The position numbers were made by a program, and so were the translations under genes. Below are positions 23,410 to 34,800 of a DNA stretch of 64,000 nucleotides, one piece after another. Each line of letters begins with the position of its first letter. Positions within the stretch are counted from its first letter, which is position 1. The DNA lies in NCBI GenBank assembly GCA_037576195.1, contig CM075102.1, positions 41,908,745-41,972,744 on the forward strand. The letters are read 5' to 3'. Below the pieces are notes generated by a model. It was not told the DNA's origin. It was given only the letters and a program-made list of their open reading frames with translations, and ran no database searches. Origin of the DNA: Phytoseiulus persimilis. Its lineage: Eukaryota; Arthropoda; Arachnida; Mesostigmata; Phytoseiidae.

Positions 23410-23527
23410 GTGTAGAGGTTTTCATGATCCGAAGCTCTCATGAGACGCATGCGATCATGGGAAGTGTTCTCTGTGCAAGCAACAGTACACTATCCTCAAT
23501 CGGTGGCACTGACAAGGGAGGTACGCG

Positions 23528-23971
23528 ATGTGTGAGACCGGGATTCAGATGATTTCTGCCCGTGTCAATCTGACCATACCGTCGCTCGGTCATGAGGAGT
23601 ATTTGCTGCTTGTGAAACAGCTCATTTCCTCCTGGTTTTCGAGACCCCTCACTTCCGGATTGATTCCTGTATCCGGGGAACTCCTTGCGAAGATCCTAGC
23701 CCTCGATAAGCGAGGTGCCTGTCGGAGCGAAAAGTTCACGTGGGAAGCCGGTGCTGAGCGGTCTAACCGGCCGCAACGCCGAGGAGTTCGCCACGAACGG
23801 GAGTGGAGGAAGACGTTTCCAACAGAATTTCTTCCTCAATTAATAACTAAGGCCTGCAAGAGCCACGTTCGAAGAAGAGTTCCTATCTTCCTCGATCGCT
23901 CTGCGATAAAGCTCGGTCACTCCACGAGCGTGAGAGTGCAGACCTGGTTAGAATGCGGCAGGCTGTTATGA
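23528..23971 (+). pseudogene. Possible pogo/Tigger-like transposase remnant (CENP-B type helix-turn-helix)
   Basis: A 147-codon ATG frame contains SSWFSRPLTSGLIPVSGELL. WF, a gap, then IPVSG-x-LL is the pattern of the second CENP-B/pogo-type DNA-binding helix-turn-helix domain. A following KFTWEAGAERSNR loosely resembles the FxASxGWLxRF block. The first helix-turn-helix and the DDE catalytic domain are missing, so this would be a fragment. The rest of the frame is arginine-rich and unassigned. It could also be a coincidental frame. Confidence 0.33.
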
Positions 23972-24100
23972 AAAGCGCTCCTGGAAAATTGTTTTAGAGA
24001 CGCCTCCAATCATGTCTGCACTAGTTGCGGCTCTCGCGAGTCGTAAAATGTTTGGAGCGTTCTCATATGAGTGGAGAGTACAGACTCATCTGAAACTTAC

Positions 24101-24144
24101 ACATTCGCTTCGACGATCGCCTCCTTCCCGATTCCAGCTCCCAT
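24101..24144 (-). other. Candidate first coding exon, unidentified gene
   Basis: An ATG opens 14 codons (MGAGIGKEAIVEAN) and reaches a perfect gtaagt donor in phase 2. MGAGIG is a possible myristoylation start. No following exon with a matching phase was identified; the frame ending at 21704 does not fit directly. Chance is quite possible at this length. Confidence 0.2.
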
Positions 24145-26594
24145 TGGATGGCTTTGCGTTAGAGCCACCCTTCAACAGGTTGTGAATTCCAAGTCCCAAG
24201 CCAGGGACCAGGTGTAGAGCAACTACGGAATTCGCTGGACCCAGGGTCGAATCTCGAAGGAAACGCGCAATGTTACAGTTTCAGAGCGAACTCATAGATC
24301 GGAAAGCTGCTCGTATATGATTTTTGGGGTTTTTCATCCGAGCTGCTCTTTGGGAAATCCGACGAGACCGGCGAATCTCGCAGGAGCGTCTTCCGCACTC
24401 GTTGACATGGTGCCGTGCCCTTGCGGATCAGACTCTACGGGTTGGCGTTATAGATATCTGATCCAACTTGCCTAACCCATGGTCCCTTCTTGAAGAGCAT
24501 GCCCTTGTTTGCGTGGTGTGATCTAAAGAGTCGAAAGACAGTTCCGACCTGAAATCACTCCATTTTGATGAGATCTCAATCAATGATGAGTGTGAGCGAG
24601 GCTGATCTTCTTAGTTCACTTTTCTAGAATGAACCAATGAGCCTCTTCAGCGGCAACGGTTGGGGTCATAGTGGATTTGTTACGGTGTTGATATTCGAAC
24701 GTAATGCCGCCCCAAGTCAGGCCTTCTCTTTCCACCACAGCCCCGCGCCGTCATATCTCAACGGCCGTCTCATCTGTGTTCAGCAACAGGCCAGGCCGAC
24801 TTTCTGGTCCGCTGTAGTACCTGCCTGGCTCACTGACTGCCTGTCTGGTGGCTGCGCGCACTACAAAGAGTAGCTTATCCTACCCTCAAGTGAATGAACA
24901 AAATCAGTGTTGTTCAGAACGCGTCCGATCCACGGCTTTGAGCGGTGGTACTTCGACCTTAAGGACTCAGCCGGTTCTTTGTGCCACAATTACCTGACAT
25001 GCTAACGGATACTTCTTCCTGAGGTTTCACTGGAGATCTAGTTTTACGGAGGTGAGTTATAGCACAGACGGAGCACCGCGTCATTGCACGCAGTAAGCTG
25101 AATTTCACTGTGGAGGAAATGTTCTATCGTTCCTTGGAGAACATTGTTCGTCGCTCTGTCACGACGATTTCAGCTAAAACCGATTATCTTCTGAACTCCT
25201 CGAGAGTGTCGGTCCCGAGATCGTGGTACTGTATCTGCAACCCTGCTCCAGAGGAGAGCAACAGGGCAACGTGCGGAAGACTCAGATACGGACTCTGCTT
25301 TCTGAATAATGGTGTTTTGACGGAAGCTCAAGTTGTCATGTGAAGATTGCTGTGCAGGATAGTAGTGATCCCTGGAACTGTGACGGAACAACTGTTCTCG
25401 ACACTCTCGAACCGAGCTCAACGGGAGCATCTGGTGGTGTTCCTTGTTCGAGGCATTGAATTGCCCTCACTTCTGGAATGATAACCGTTCTACGTACATC
25501 TGATTGCGAGTTGAGTTGGTCAGAGATTCCTCACATAGTGTTATGCCCGGGAAACGCGAAGACTTCTCACCTTCGCAGGGCTCTTTCCAAATCGTGTGGA
25601 AGTCGAGTCTGTGCTCCGCTCGGACCCGCGGTTCACTTCAGCCACAACCGTTTAGACAGGTGTTTCTCTGGGGCACGGAGTCCTCGAACTCGCTAATGAA
25701 GTAGTGTTCCTTGTGAAGGGAGCTCAGAGGGTCGTCGTTCGCAGTCGAGCGTTTCATTCTTGTCCCCCATCGGTGGCACTTGAGGCGCGAGAGCTTCTGG
25801 CTGGAAAAGTGGGCCCTGTTGGGATTCTGCGTGAGGAACATTGGAACATGCGACCGGACCTTCTTTTCATGAGTATGCGACGCATGAATCAAATCGCAAA
25901 TGTAATCGATGCTCCCGTCAGACTCTATTCGAGTCGCTCAAATGAGTCCGAGCGAGAGATGATGAGAGAAATCAGTGTTCCGAAATTTACACACTCATGA
26001 GGAAGCTGGGTCAATTTGTTCCTTCGAGTACATCAACCTGGGTGCTTTCCTTCATATATGCTCGGAATCATTCGCTCAAGTGGTCCGGTCTGGAGTTGCG
26101 ATATTTTGTATCGTGATTCCCACACTTCAATATTTTCCCACCGGAGCGGTAACGCCTGTTAAAGAGCCCGTTGTGCACCTGCAGACCGCCATCGAATCTT
26201 TAAAGGCCCAGGCGAGTACTCCATGAATGCCGCCACACCTGCCCCGTATTTTTCTGCTCGATCCTCCTGTATGAGACCAGTGGGAGCTACGCAAAGACTC
26301 GGTCAATCCAGAATCCGATGCATCTCCAGTGTTAATGTGTCATCCGACAGATCAAAATATTGTATCACAGTTTGAGCTTCCCATTTAGCGTTTTATGGAA
26401 GCTCAGCTAAATCGTAGGAACCAGTCGCTCGTCACGACCGTTGGGCTGGCGCTCACTGAAGTGCAACGATAAACGGTCGCTGGTCCCTTTAACTTGTAAC
26501 ATTGTTCTTTCACTCTCTTGCCCCTCGTAAGTTTTCTCCAACGTACGCCCAGCGGCCGTTGCTCTAGCGGCACAGGTGCTTCAAGCAGAAGAAG

Positions 26595-26646
26595 ATGCTG
26601 GCGCTACCGTTGCTCTCAGCAGCCGCGGTGACGGTTCTGCTCCTAG
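26595..26646 (+). other. Candidate signal-peptide exon
   Basis: An ATG gives 17 strongly hydrophobic residues (MLALPLLSAAAVTVLLL) and then a gtgacg donor in phase 1. It resembles the first exon of a secreted protein. No downstream partner was found in the next kilobases, so support is weak. Confidence 0.2.
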
Positions 26647-29600
26647 GTGACGAGTGACGACTCACCCAAGAAATGAGAGGAGCCATGTCGGTTGAATTTT
26701 TCATTCAAACTCCGAGCTTCGGGCTTCTCTCCGCGAGGACTCCACCGGAGTGTGAGAGGAATATGGATCGGGAAGCTCTTCCGGGCACAACTCTGCTGGG
26801 GTCGTCATTACATTCTCCATGGGGACTGAGAGACTCCGCCGCTCCTTGAGCGTCTTTCGGAGAACGATCCTCGATGTGCAGCTCTGTGATTATCTATGAA
26901 CAGTCACTCAGCCCGGGAATGGGAAACCGAAGAATTTGATCGTATGGAACGAGGAGGATGTCACTAGAATTGTGATGATCACGTGAAATATTGCTTGCAT
27001 CCGAGATGATTTCCATTGAGCAGTAGGTGTGGAGATGTCTCGTGGCTGTGCGGTGGTTCCTTGAGCCTTCATCATGTTGGTGATTCCACATCCCAACGCA
27101 GAGTGATGATTCCAATGCCGAAGTCGTACTTGGCTTGGAATTAGAGTTCATTCATGGCCATTCGTATGGAATCGTGAGTTCTCCACTGCTGCTGTGTTTT
27201 CAGTGGAGAGCATAACGACGGTCGCCGAAAATAGGATTCGAACGTCTCTCGCTCCATCTACAAATGCTCGACAGTGACCGAACACCTTGCAGAGTGAATT
27301 ACGCAAGCTTTGTCAGCAGCTGGGAACCGACAGCCAATGGTTGTTACGGGCATGTTTGTTTCTAATACCTGGGGGTGACTCCGCGAAGTTTGTTAATTCG
27401 CATCACGAGTTTTCTTCCTCCGAATCGTACCTTTCCGTCGCGCCCACTGAATTCCCCAGCCCTGGACTTTTGTTGAAAACGGTTTCGTCTGTGCCAAACT
27501 CATTGCGAACGTCTAATTCGTGAGTTTGGGATCCTTGCTGTAACGATCTCCTGTCGGCCATACGGACCGATCAGGAGACTCATCCTTGTTCCCGACGAAT
27601 ATTTGCAGCATGTTACAGCCCGACGTGTGATCACGAGATCATTCCGACGTGTCGAGCGTATGGTCCCGGCCCTGTTATGTGTTTCTGAACTGTGGGCTGT
27701 GCTCTCTGACGTGAACGCATCCTGAATGTCCGGTACATTGCCTGTAACTTTTGATTGTCTCTTGCCCAAGATAATGTGTTCGCAACCGTCAACATCGGGT
27801 CAAGCAGGACTGGTGGCTTTATAAACAACTGGAGAGCAGAGGAGCACACACCAGCAGTCAACCTGCTAAATCGCCATTCTATCATTCGGACGGTCTGGCC
27901 GAGGATGCATTCACATGGCCTAGAGTAACGCTCGGCCGAGTGCTCCAGGTTACTTGTAGATTGAGTGGCAGTCAGTGTGGATTCAGAGAGCAGACACACA
28001 CTTGAGCGCGAGCAGCAGTTCTTTTCTGAAAGAGCTAGCTCCTGCTGGAGATGCACTCCTTGCGGCTACTGCTGACTCGTCGACGATTCTGTGCGTAGGG
28101 TTACTCTGCGGCGTCATTCCAGCAATGACGGATTGCATCCATCTGGCTTTATGTAATTTCATTCCTGATTTGTAACAGGAAGAATTGGATCGGTACATCG
28201 GAAGCTGGTCTTTCACGATCTAACTCTTTGTTGCTATCCGAGTATGTGCATCGCCGTCCTGCCCATGGAACCGATCGATCACTCCGAAGTCAGCGCGCCG
28301 TCCGTCAGGTGGCGCCACTGGTCTCGCCCACTGCGGCCCGCTCGATTTCTGAAGAGATGTCAGAAAGTGGTTTCTCGTCACGACTCGTTTCTGTTTCCGG
28401 AACAAACTTCCATTTCGACGCTGGGAATTTTCGACTCCGTCATTAGTTTGATGCATGACTCTATGAGGATTCGCCTCCCCATGCAGGATTCAAGAGCAAT
28501 ATGGCGGAAGCGCTTGGAAAGACGTATCGAAGTGGGCGATGTCGATCTTCTCTTCCGTCGATCTATCAGGGCTCAATCGCGAAAACCAGTTTGAGGCATC
28601 AGGCTCTAGTCGCGAATAGTGGAGGGCGGATGCAGGAACCGACTGTCACGAGCCGAGATTGAATACAACGCATACGTATACGGTTGCTTCGCTTCTATCA
28701 AGTTGACTTCGCTGTTGTTGTAACCATCGAGGTTTTCCTCAATGTGTTTGTGCAGTCGAGTGTATCGATCGAATTTCGCCGTTCATTCAAGAGTCGAGGA
28801 AACTTCTTCCTCGTACTGGTCTGAGAGCTCATGATGATGACGCCGATGATGATAACCATCATCGCCCAGCTCGGCTGCAGCCATCGCAGATTTTCGCAAT
28901 CGACTTTTCGGAGTACAGAAGCATAGTTTTCTGACTTTTCCGTGTGTGTTCGATTCGCCATTCTTTTTTTCTCAATTTTTTGGCATATCGACGCTCAAGA
29001 AAAGTAACTGCCCACGATGTACGGGCTGTCTATGGATGATGGGATCCGAACGATCCTGATCAGTCCCCGGTGGTCGGGGAACGGCTTTCCCTTGGAGTCC
29101 CGAGAATTTTGCGAGCGAACCCCGTTAGGGAAAGTTATGACGAAGCGGAATCTTGACCGGTTAGAGGATTCGCGATCTCAGTGGAGCCGTCTGCTTGCTC
29201 CGCTCATTTCACCGACTGGACTTTGGCACGTCGAGAAGCGTAGTTCACAACATGGAAGATAACAGTGATCGCGTAGCGTAGATTGCGGGGAGTAGCAGCA
29301 GCTCCATTCTTTCTGCTCATTCAATGTTGTTGAACATCTTGGATAGTCGTTACGTGAACGCACTGTATTTCGGTGCGCAGATTCAGATCAGAGAGACAAG
29401 GCGAACGTCTGAACATGCTGGATTCAGGGAGTACGCGACTTGCGTCCTCTGAAGCGATGCCTCTCGACATGCCTCGCCTTCGCACGGATAGTACTGGAAG
29501 TCCTTTTGTCATGCGAAGAGCAGGAGCGATCTCCCAAAAGGACCGCAGGCATCCTTGGAGGGTCTCCACTCCATTACGGGAGGGATCACCATCGTCGCGG

Positions 29601-31530
29601 TCGCAGTACCTACTCTCCTGCAAACTTTCGCTGATGAGGCGTCATTGACGTCAACGAATCTCGTGAGATGGCGCTGAGACGTTTCATATGAGCTAATAGC
29701 AGTGAGCTCAATCATCTTTTCACTCAGATTCGTCTTACGGATTACCAATCAGCTGTCATTCGATGGCTTCGACCTTGGGGACGGATAGCGGTCATCGGCT
29801 TCGATTTGCGCTCGCGTAATTCGCGAGCTACAAAACAAGAAAGAGGAAGAAGGAGCCGACGAGGGAAGAAACAGCGAAAGAAGTGAAAACACAATTTGTT
29901 GTGGGCCCTTGCGGCTCCATCACTCGAATCGTGGGCTGGTACTCGTCAATTGGACGATCGTGCTTGGCAACAAACTTCGAGAAGCTCATGTGTCAAAGTG
30001 CAATTCAGCTTTGTCTTCCGGAGAGAATCTTCCCGCGGGATCCGAAGAGTTTCGATGACTTCATGGGGGACTCCGGCGGCGGGAAACTCAGGTGGAAGCA
30101 ATTGAAAAAGATCATGTTTTGAATGATGCATGAAGCTCCCGCGTCCAGCCCATCGAAATCCCTGCGTCGGTGGTCGTTTTCCGGCTTTTGTTCCGAAACG
30201 CGAGACTGTGCTTCGATTCGCGTCAGTTTCTCTCCGTAATTTGCTCGAGAATTCAGAAAGAGAAATGTTCTGGCATCAGAATTACTCGGTCTAGCTTTCG
30301 CTGATCGATCTTGTTATTATTCTAATCCGCGAACCATCCAACATCTGAAATCCCAGAACAAGTACTTTTATGAATCCAGTGCCAAATGTCGTTTCGTACA
30401 TACACCGCTGTCATAGATCATTTCCTCGACTTTCAAATAACTAGACACATCAGGTGAAAACGACGTCGATGCTGTGAGAACTACCCGGAGAATCTATTGT
30501 TGGAAGAGAAAGCGACGCGCTTCGCGAATCAATTTGTACATGGGAAATCTCCTACAGATCTACTGAGTCCGGTCCGGAATGGTTCGTTCTCATCGATAAT
30601 CATCGCTTGGACGGGTTTTTTTTTCTTCTTCCAAGGCTTCGAGCGAATTTTGTCGGATCTGACGCTTGAAAAAAAGTAACGGCTGCCGAGCCTTTGAATT
30701 GTATCGAATTGCTAGCTGCGCCGCAATCCGCTCCTACTCGGCCCGTCTTCGGCTCAAGTCGGCCGTGCAACCGAATACCCTAACTAGTTTCAAGTGCGCT
30801 TTGTCGAGAGAAATCCTAAACCAGAATGTGCAGTTCATGTTCAAACGCTCCAAAGCCCTTTCTATGAGCTAGGCTACAACATTGAATAGAGCGACGCAGC
30901 ACGGACTATGGACGAGCAATCGGCCTCTTCCTCCTATGGTTTCCCTGAGCTCTCAAGCGAGGATCCTGGAGCGATTCTGAAACCGAAACTTGGAGCGGGA
31001 AAGCTTCGGGGGTGACAGTACGGCAGGAAGGAACCGAGATTCCTCACACGTGTGCTCCTCGCGCTTATCGTCGCCGAACTGGAACAAGACAATCTGGATA
31101 AAGAAGGACCACCTTTAATTAGACATTTAGCGAGGGTCCAGAAGTTGGCAGCCTCGGATGCCCGCCAGCGCCGTAGAAGCAGAGACATTGACCGAGTCGA
31201 AATCCATTTTATATCTCATCAAAAATCGTCGTATGTCGCCGTTGCAAACAGTACGAGGTCACGCACACGGATCGGAACATCTTCTGAGAATGGGAGACGA
31301 ACCTTCAAATATTCCGAATATTAGCACTAGAATAATAGAGCTGAGTGCCGTTAGATATATGAATGAGCCATATTTGATGTTTCTCGTTGTTATCAACATT
31401 TCATCGTTCTTTGTTGTTATTGGCCACGTAAGAGTCGAGCATGGCTTTGCAGGACTCATGATGGCTCAGTGAAACGATCCGAATCACTCAAACTCTCATG
31501 ATGCCGCTGACTTGTTCAAAACCCGAGGTT

Positions 31531-31790
31531 TTTTTTTTTTGTTTTTCGGCTGAACCTCTCAGCCAGCCCTCAGGAGTGCACCGGAATCACATAGAGTATT
31601 GCTTCAGCAACACTCCCTATCGCCTCGCAAATCCCATTGCGGGCGGTGGGCTTGGGTCTTAAGATGGTTCAGATTCAATTCTGATATAAATTAAATCCTC
31701 TTTTTACCACATAAGAAAGATTTCTGTCCCGCAATTGCTAGCTTAGCGTGGCACCCAGTGTTGGTTTATGCCACCCGGCCAGCGAGCGGG
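31531..31790 (-). mobile_element. Poly(A) retroposon (SINE or truncated LINE end) with 13-base target duplication
   Basis: The 13-base direct repeat aaaacccgaggtt occurs at 31518-31530 and 31791-31803. On the plus strand the enclosed 260 bases start with a T11 run and gtttttcggc, so on the minus strand the insert ends in a poly(A) tail. These are the marks of target-primed reverse transcription. The body has no coding capacity and no tRNA- or 7SL-derived head that I can recognise; it may be a SINE or the 3' end of a LINE. Confidence 0.75.
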
Positions 31791-31803
31791 AAAACCCGAG
31801 GTT

Positions 31804-34800
31804 GAGCGAACTGATCCCCAAAACACTTACCGCAATCCTGAAGCCTGTTCCTTGCCATTTCAGAACGGACCATCTTCCAACTTTTGAGGATGACGGAAGC
31901 AATCAGGAAGCGGAAGGTTAGTCAGTGTCCGATCGGAATCATTACGGCGGCGAGCTCTGATTAAGAACGCAACCCGCTTCTCCGCAACGGACACCAAGCA
32001 CCCTTTGCTGTATGCATGAGACGTTCAAGTTGTTACAACTCGTCGTGGCCCGAGGCACAGAAGATGTTTCTGGCTTCCTCCAGCTTCGCATGCACGCCGT
32101 TAGTGGGATGCATCGAATGCATTGAATTACTTTTGATATTCCTTCCGCGGCTCGGTGCTACGATGACCTCAACGCTCATTTCCCTGACATTGACCTGAAA
32201 GCCTTCGGAAACAGAAGAAAATTTCTCACGATACAGCTCTGAACCAACGCTAACTACAACTGGCGTTTCTAACATTGAAGGCGGAAAAAAAAGTGCAAAC
32301 AGCACAGCGCGGAAAACAAAGCTTCTGACACCATCGATTCGCTCGTCTCGAGAGTCAGAGACGGTATTCATTCTATTACATAGAATGGAACAATCAGATC
32401 ACTGTGGCCCTGGACAGATCTGGTCTAGACGGATCCCCGTCAGACTTTGGCATGCCTGAGAGGCCGATTGTGCTGGACCCGCTCGCACGTAATGGAGGTG
32501 TTACCTCGTCATTTGGCTCTATCAACCCCATCGGAAGAAGAACAAATTCGTTGGATTCAGGTCCAACATCATGGAGTAGAGTTTTCCACGAAGAACTCCG
32601 GGGACTTTTTTCCGATTGGTATCTATAGGTGTCAAAGGCAACGAGTGACCGCCTCGTCGCTCGCGCCAGAGGGTTCATGCTCAGCGTGGACTCTATTCAA
32701 GAGGTTTCGTTTCCTAAAGAAGCATCAAGTGACTCTTTTTCGATGGACTCGTTTCGTAGTTGCGGTGCTTTTTCACCGGGGCGCTTAGATTCGATTCGAC
32801 CTTCTTCGTAAGACAGCCGTTAATAACGATGCGTATCCGCGACGTAACATCTCGATTGCTATCGATTGCCACCGATATTCGCCGCTGATATCGTCTGTGT
32901 GTTTCGATCGGTACGGAAAACAGTGCCGCTGTCAATCGGTGTGTCCTGCCATGCGTGTTTTCTATCTTATCTCTCGTATCTTCTGTTCCGGCCCTTTCTC
33001 CACCTCACGAACGGTTCCTGTGGCGACTGGCATCAACCGGACCCCTCTGGTTTGAGTGTGAAACCAAAGTTGGCGCCTTCTGGTTGCCAACCTGAGCGCG
33101 ATCGAGCTCTCAAGAAACGGGGACTGACGAATGGGAAGCGCACGCTTTACTTCGCTCAATGGATCACGGCAGGCGACCCCAAGGGACCCGCTCAGCTGTC
33201 CGTAGCTTACGAATTCCGTGCCGTGATAAGTGCGGAGTAGGACCCCGATTGCGAGTGCCGCAAAGCTTGAAGAAGCCCCGGAAGGCTCAATGGTCCTACA
33301 TCCCTGAATCTCTTCCGAAGACCTCCCCAACGTTCCTGCGAGTGAAAACGAACCGGGAAACTAGTTCTTTCATCGAAGCGCCTCCATAGGAAGTCGAATG
33401 CAGATCGGTTTCGATGATTTTCTTCCGTTAGTTAAACGTGCGCGTAAGGATCCGTTCGCTGATCGAGCGGAATCAATGCAGGCTTTAGTGCCTTCGGTGA
33501 GTTCCTGGGAAAAGGAGCAGTTGTCGGTCGTAACGATCCGCTTGCATGTGAGGTTGGCTCAATGAAGTCTCTTTGTCGCTGCTCTTGCTCGCATTCTGTG
33601 TTCGAAGAGCCAGCCGGCTACAAACTCTCACTCATTCACTCACACTTAGGTAGACGGACAAACAGACACAAGTGACTCGGACCAAGTTCTCACGAACTTC
33701 AAGCAGCTGCTGCTACACCACAATCTGGGAGAGCGAGGCCGCCCCCGAACCGAACGATAGATCCCGGCTGCGAGATCCAAAGAATACCGCACTCTCAGAT
33801 TTGCATTTTTCACTGTCTCACGCAAATCCATTCGAGATGGAACGGTCCTGAAACCGAGAAGAATGTCCGTGCCCACGGGTCATTCTCGGGCTGGAAGCTC
33901 CGTATCCGACGCATCAAGAGCTGTGTCCGTCGGACTCGCCCAAAACAGACGTTCTGGAGCCTGGGTGATTCCGTCGTCGCAGACTTCCCGCTGCATCGGA
34001 CGCCTCAGCACGAAGCTCTTCGTTCGAGTATGTGGCGCAGAAGTCAGGTGCCGGAGCTCTGTGAGTTCTCCGTTCGCCCGAGTGTATCGCGCGGAAACCC
34101 GGCGAGGCAGTCGGCTGTCGACCGCTGGATTTCACGATCCTCAGCGCCGAATACGAGTATCTGGGCTCAGGCAGCGATCGCATGATCAGAGACAGAAAAA
34201 AAAAGGTCACACATTCGAACAACAAAGAGTCGAGTCTGGATGACCTTGTAGGCGCCTCGGCGATCATGAGAACTCGTCTCATGGCTAGCTGATAACGGAG
34301 TGTTTGATTTGTTGTCAACTGGACTAATGTTTCACAGCTGGGATCTATGCGTTTCCCCTGTTCGGATACATGTTCCCATGTTTCTTAATCGACGACCTCT
34401 CGCGCTGCGTCAGTGTGATTACTTTCCTCCGGAATTCCACCGGGCTCGATTCCGCCGGGCTCGTATTCGACTCGATCGGCATTTTCTTCAGACTGCGCTG
34501 GCTCCCACGAATACTTCGCGCATTAAAGTCCCTGACCACCACGGCGTTGATGATGATGTCGATGATGATGACAGGGCTGGACAAGTTTGAATAAAACATT
34601 GGATAGATTGATCCTGATAGAGTTTCCTGTGATGACTGCTCTGTTTCTGTCTCTCAATCTCCACGGCGAGTTCGCGGAACCTTTGGTCACCGTGGAGCGG
34701 AATGTCGTCATCGCTGTCGCCACACTGCCAAAACGGTTTCGCTGTCTCCTTCGAACCTCCGTCCGTCTTTTTTGGTTTCCCAGAGATAATTCCTGGGAGT

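Larger units (their letters stand above)
23972..31517. other. Long stretch without a confident gene
   Basis: No domain was recognised. Weak items are two candidate first exons (24101-24144 and 26595-26646), an imperfect hairpin at 26417-26487 (arms ggaaccag/ctggtccc and cgaccgtt/aacggtcg), a TATA-like tttataaac at 27818-27826 followed by an initiator-like cagtc, a small minus-strand frame with one hydrophobic helix (28698-28961), and plus-strand frames at 25704-26226 that look like one decayed frame with a shift. Confidence 0.35.
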
